NCBI GenBank assembly: GCA_023387635.1
Contig: JAEWHU010000024.1
Location: 1 to 7,063 of the forward strand
Length of the DNA: 7,063 nucleotides
Direction: 5' to 3'
From: Bacillota bacterium
Lineage (GTDB): Bacteria; Bacillota; Clostridia; Lachnospirales; Lachnospiraceae
The notes below the pieces were generated by a model. That model was not told the origin of the DNA. It saw nothing but the letters and a program-made list of their open reading frames with translations, and did no database searches. This document shows, piece after piece, positions 6,098-7,063 of the stretch (position 1 is its first letter; each line of letters opens with the position of its first letter). Both the position numbers and the translations under genes were made by a program.

Positions 6098-7063
6098 ATG
6101 AGTAATGCAGAATTATACTCACCAATTGGTGATAAAGAATATGAAAAACCATATGTAGATATTGAAGAATATCGTGAAAAACCAGTCCGACATAAGTATA
6201 TTCATGGTGGATTTGAAGGTACAAATGTAAAATTTGCTATGTATTTTCCAGAAAAAGAAGATTATAAAAATAGATTTTTCCATAAAGTTACACCTGTTCA
6301 AGGTGATGAAAATGCTGCTCAATATGAGGACAACGGAATTGAAATAGCTTTTGCTGTAACAAGCGGTTCATACTTTGTGGAATCGAACATGGGCGGTATG
6401 ACACCAGATCCAAGTTTAATTTGGAAATCAAGTTCACAAGTTGCAGAATATTCTAGAAGAATTGCTTCAAGACTTTATGGTGAACACCGACCATATGGCT
6501 ATATTTTTGGAGGCAGTGGTGGTTCTTTTAAAACAATTGGTTGTATTTCAAATACGGAAGGTATTTGGGATGGTGCTGTTCCTTTTGTATCAGGTGCACC
6601 TTATTCAATGCCAAACAACTTTACAATTCGTGTTCATGCTATGAGAATTTTGGCGAAAAAAATGCCACAGATTATAGATGCAATTGAGCCGGGAAGCAAT
6701 AGAGATATGTTTGATGGACTTAATGACGAAGAAAGAGAATGCTTAGAGGAATTTATCCACATGGGATTCCCACCAAAAACAATTTTTGCGCTGGATTTAA
6801 TCGGTCCTGGTGCGTTGCCTGTTTTAACCCCAGCAATCGGTATGATGGACCCAACTTATTATACAGATTTCTGGACGGTTCCTGGATACCTTGGAGCAGA
6901 TCCAAAAAGTTCAGCATCAAGAGCAAGAATACAGCACAGAACAAAAATTACAGCTTTAGATATGCCATCAATTAAAAAAAATCAAGGAAACAAAAGCTTT
7001 TCAGGAGTGGATGACGCTTGGAAATCTCTGCAAGTAGATTTGGGTAATAAAGATTTAATTAAA
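6098..7063 (+). CDS. Alpha/beta hydrolase, tannase/feruloyl-esterase-like (3' end cut by window)
   Basis: An uninterrupted frame of 322 codons starts at ATG 6098 and runs off the right edge with no stop. No signal peptide or membrane segment is seen at the N-terminus (MSNAELYSPIGDKEYEK), so the protein is probably cytosolic. The key signature is the nucleophile elbow GYIFGGSGGSFKTIG (residues 134-148), with S140 in a G-x-S-x-G setting, followed by EGIWDGAVPFVSGAP (154-168). This layout resembles tannase/feruloyl-esterase-type hydrolases, where GCSTGGR precedes DGI-AGAP. Upstream strands (NVKFAMYFP, FFHKVTPVQG, YFVESNMGG) fit the start of the fold and its oxyanion region. The catalytic Asp and His should lie in or beyond the cut 3' part and cannot be confirmed. 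The divergent AraC gene suggests regulated use, perhaps on an ester taken into the cell. The substrate is unknown; the fold call is stronger than the family call. Confidence 0.75.
   Translation, partial: MSNAELYSPIGDKEYEKPYVDIEEYREKPVRHKYIHGGFEGTNVKFAMYFPEKEDYKNRFFHKVTPVQGDENAAQYEDNGIEIAFAVTSGSYFVESNMGGMTPDPSLIWKSSSQVAEYSRRIASRLYGEHRPYGYIFGGSGGSFKTIGCISNTEGIWDGAVPFVSGAPYSMPNNFTIRVHAMRILAKKMPQIIDAIEPGSNRDMFDGLNDEERECLEEFIHMGFPPKTIFALDLIGPGALPVLTPAIGMMDPTYYTDFWTVPGYLGADPKSSASRARIQHRTKITALDMPSIKKNQGNKSFSGVDDAWKSLQVDLGNKDLIK

Noticed and set aside
6119..6975. Short frames on both strands between 6119 and 6975
   Set aside because: All overlap the continuous 322-codon hydrolase frame that starts at 6098, and none has an RBS or a recognisable product.

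Overview
The window is AT-rich (roughly 30% GC by eye) and has strong Shine-Dalgarno sites, a rho-independent terminator and a two-HTH AraC regulator of clostridial style. All of this points to a low-GC Firmicute, most likely class Clostridia and perhaps a Lachnospiraceae-type plant-polysaccharide degrader. The family-level guess is inference only. The window holds six protein genes, two of them cut by the window edges.

Region 1 (1-4633, + strand) is one gene cluster read left to right. It holds the 3' part of a VTC-type polyphosphate polymerase-like protein, a DUF4956 membrane protein, a large membrane-anchored CotH-kinase protein (lamin-tail domain, chitobiase C-terminal-like domain, CotH fold, InlB-B-like repeat), and a membrane-anchored NodB/polysaccharide-deacetylase homologue that has lost most of its catalytic residues. 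VTC, DUF4956 and CotH genes are often found together, and the tight spacing (30 and 6-24 nt) fits an operon. A plausible reading is a cytoplasmic/membrane VTC-DUF4956 module working with two exported, membrane-tethered proteins at the cell surface. The joint function is not known.

Between the CotH gene and the deacetylase-like gene sits a 149-bp MITE-like element (3634-3782). It has 16-bp imperfect terminal inverted repeats, a long internal hairpin and an exact 13-bp direct repeat on either side. Removing it on paper restores an ATGA stop/start overlap between the two genes. The insertion appears to have changed the CotH stop from TGA to TAG without altering the protein, and to have kept the next gene's ATG. 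This is the most striking observation in the window.

Region 2 (4634-4726) is a short convergent intergenic stretch with a rho-independent terminator for the + strand cluster.

Region 3 (4727-7063) is a divergent regulator/enzyme pair: an AraC-family activator on the - strand, and on the + strand an alpha/beta-hydrolase with a GGSGG nucleophile elbow that runs off the right edge. The 198-bp spacer holds a strong RBS for each gene, a candidate promoter for the regulator and a perfect 7-bp inverted repeat that could be an operator. The arrangement suggests that the AraC protein controls the hydrolase gene.
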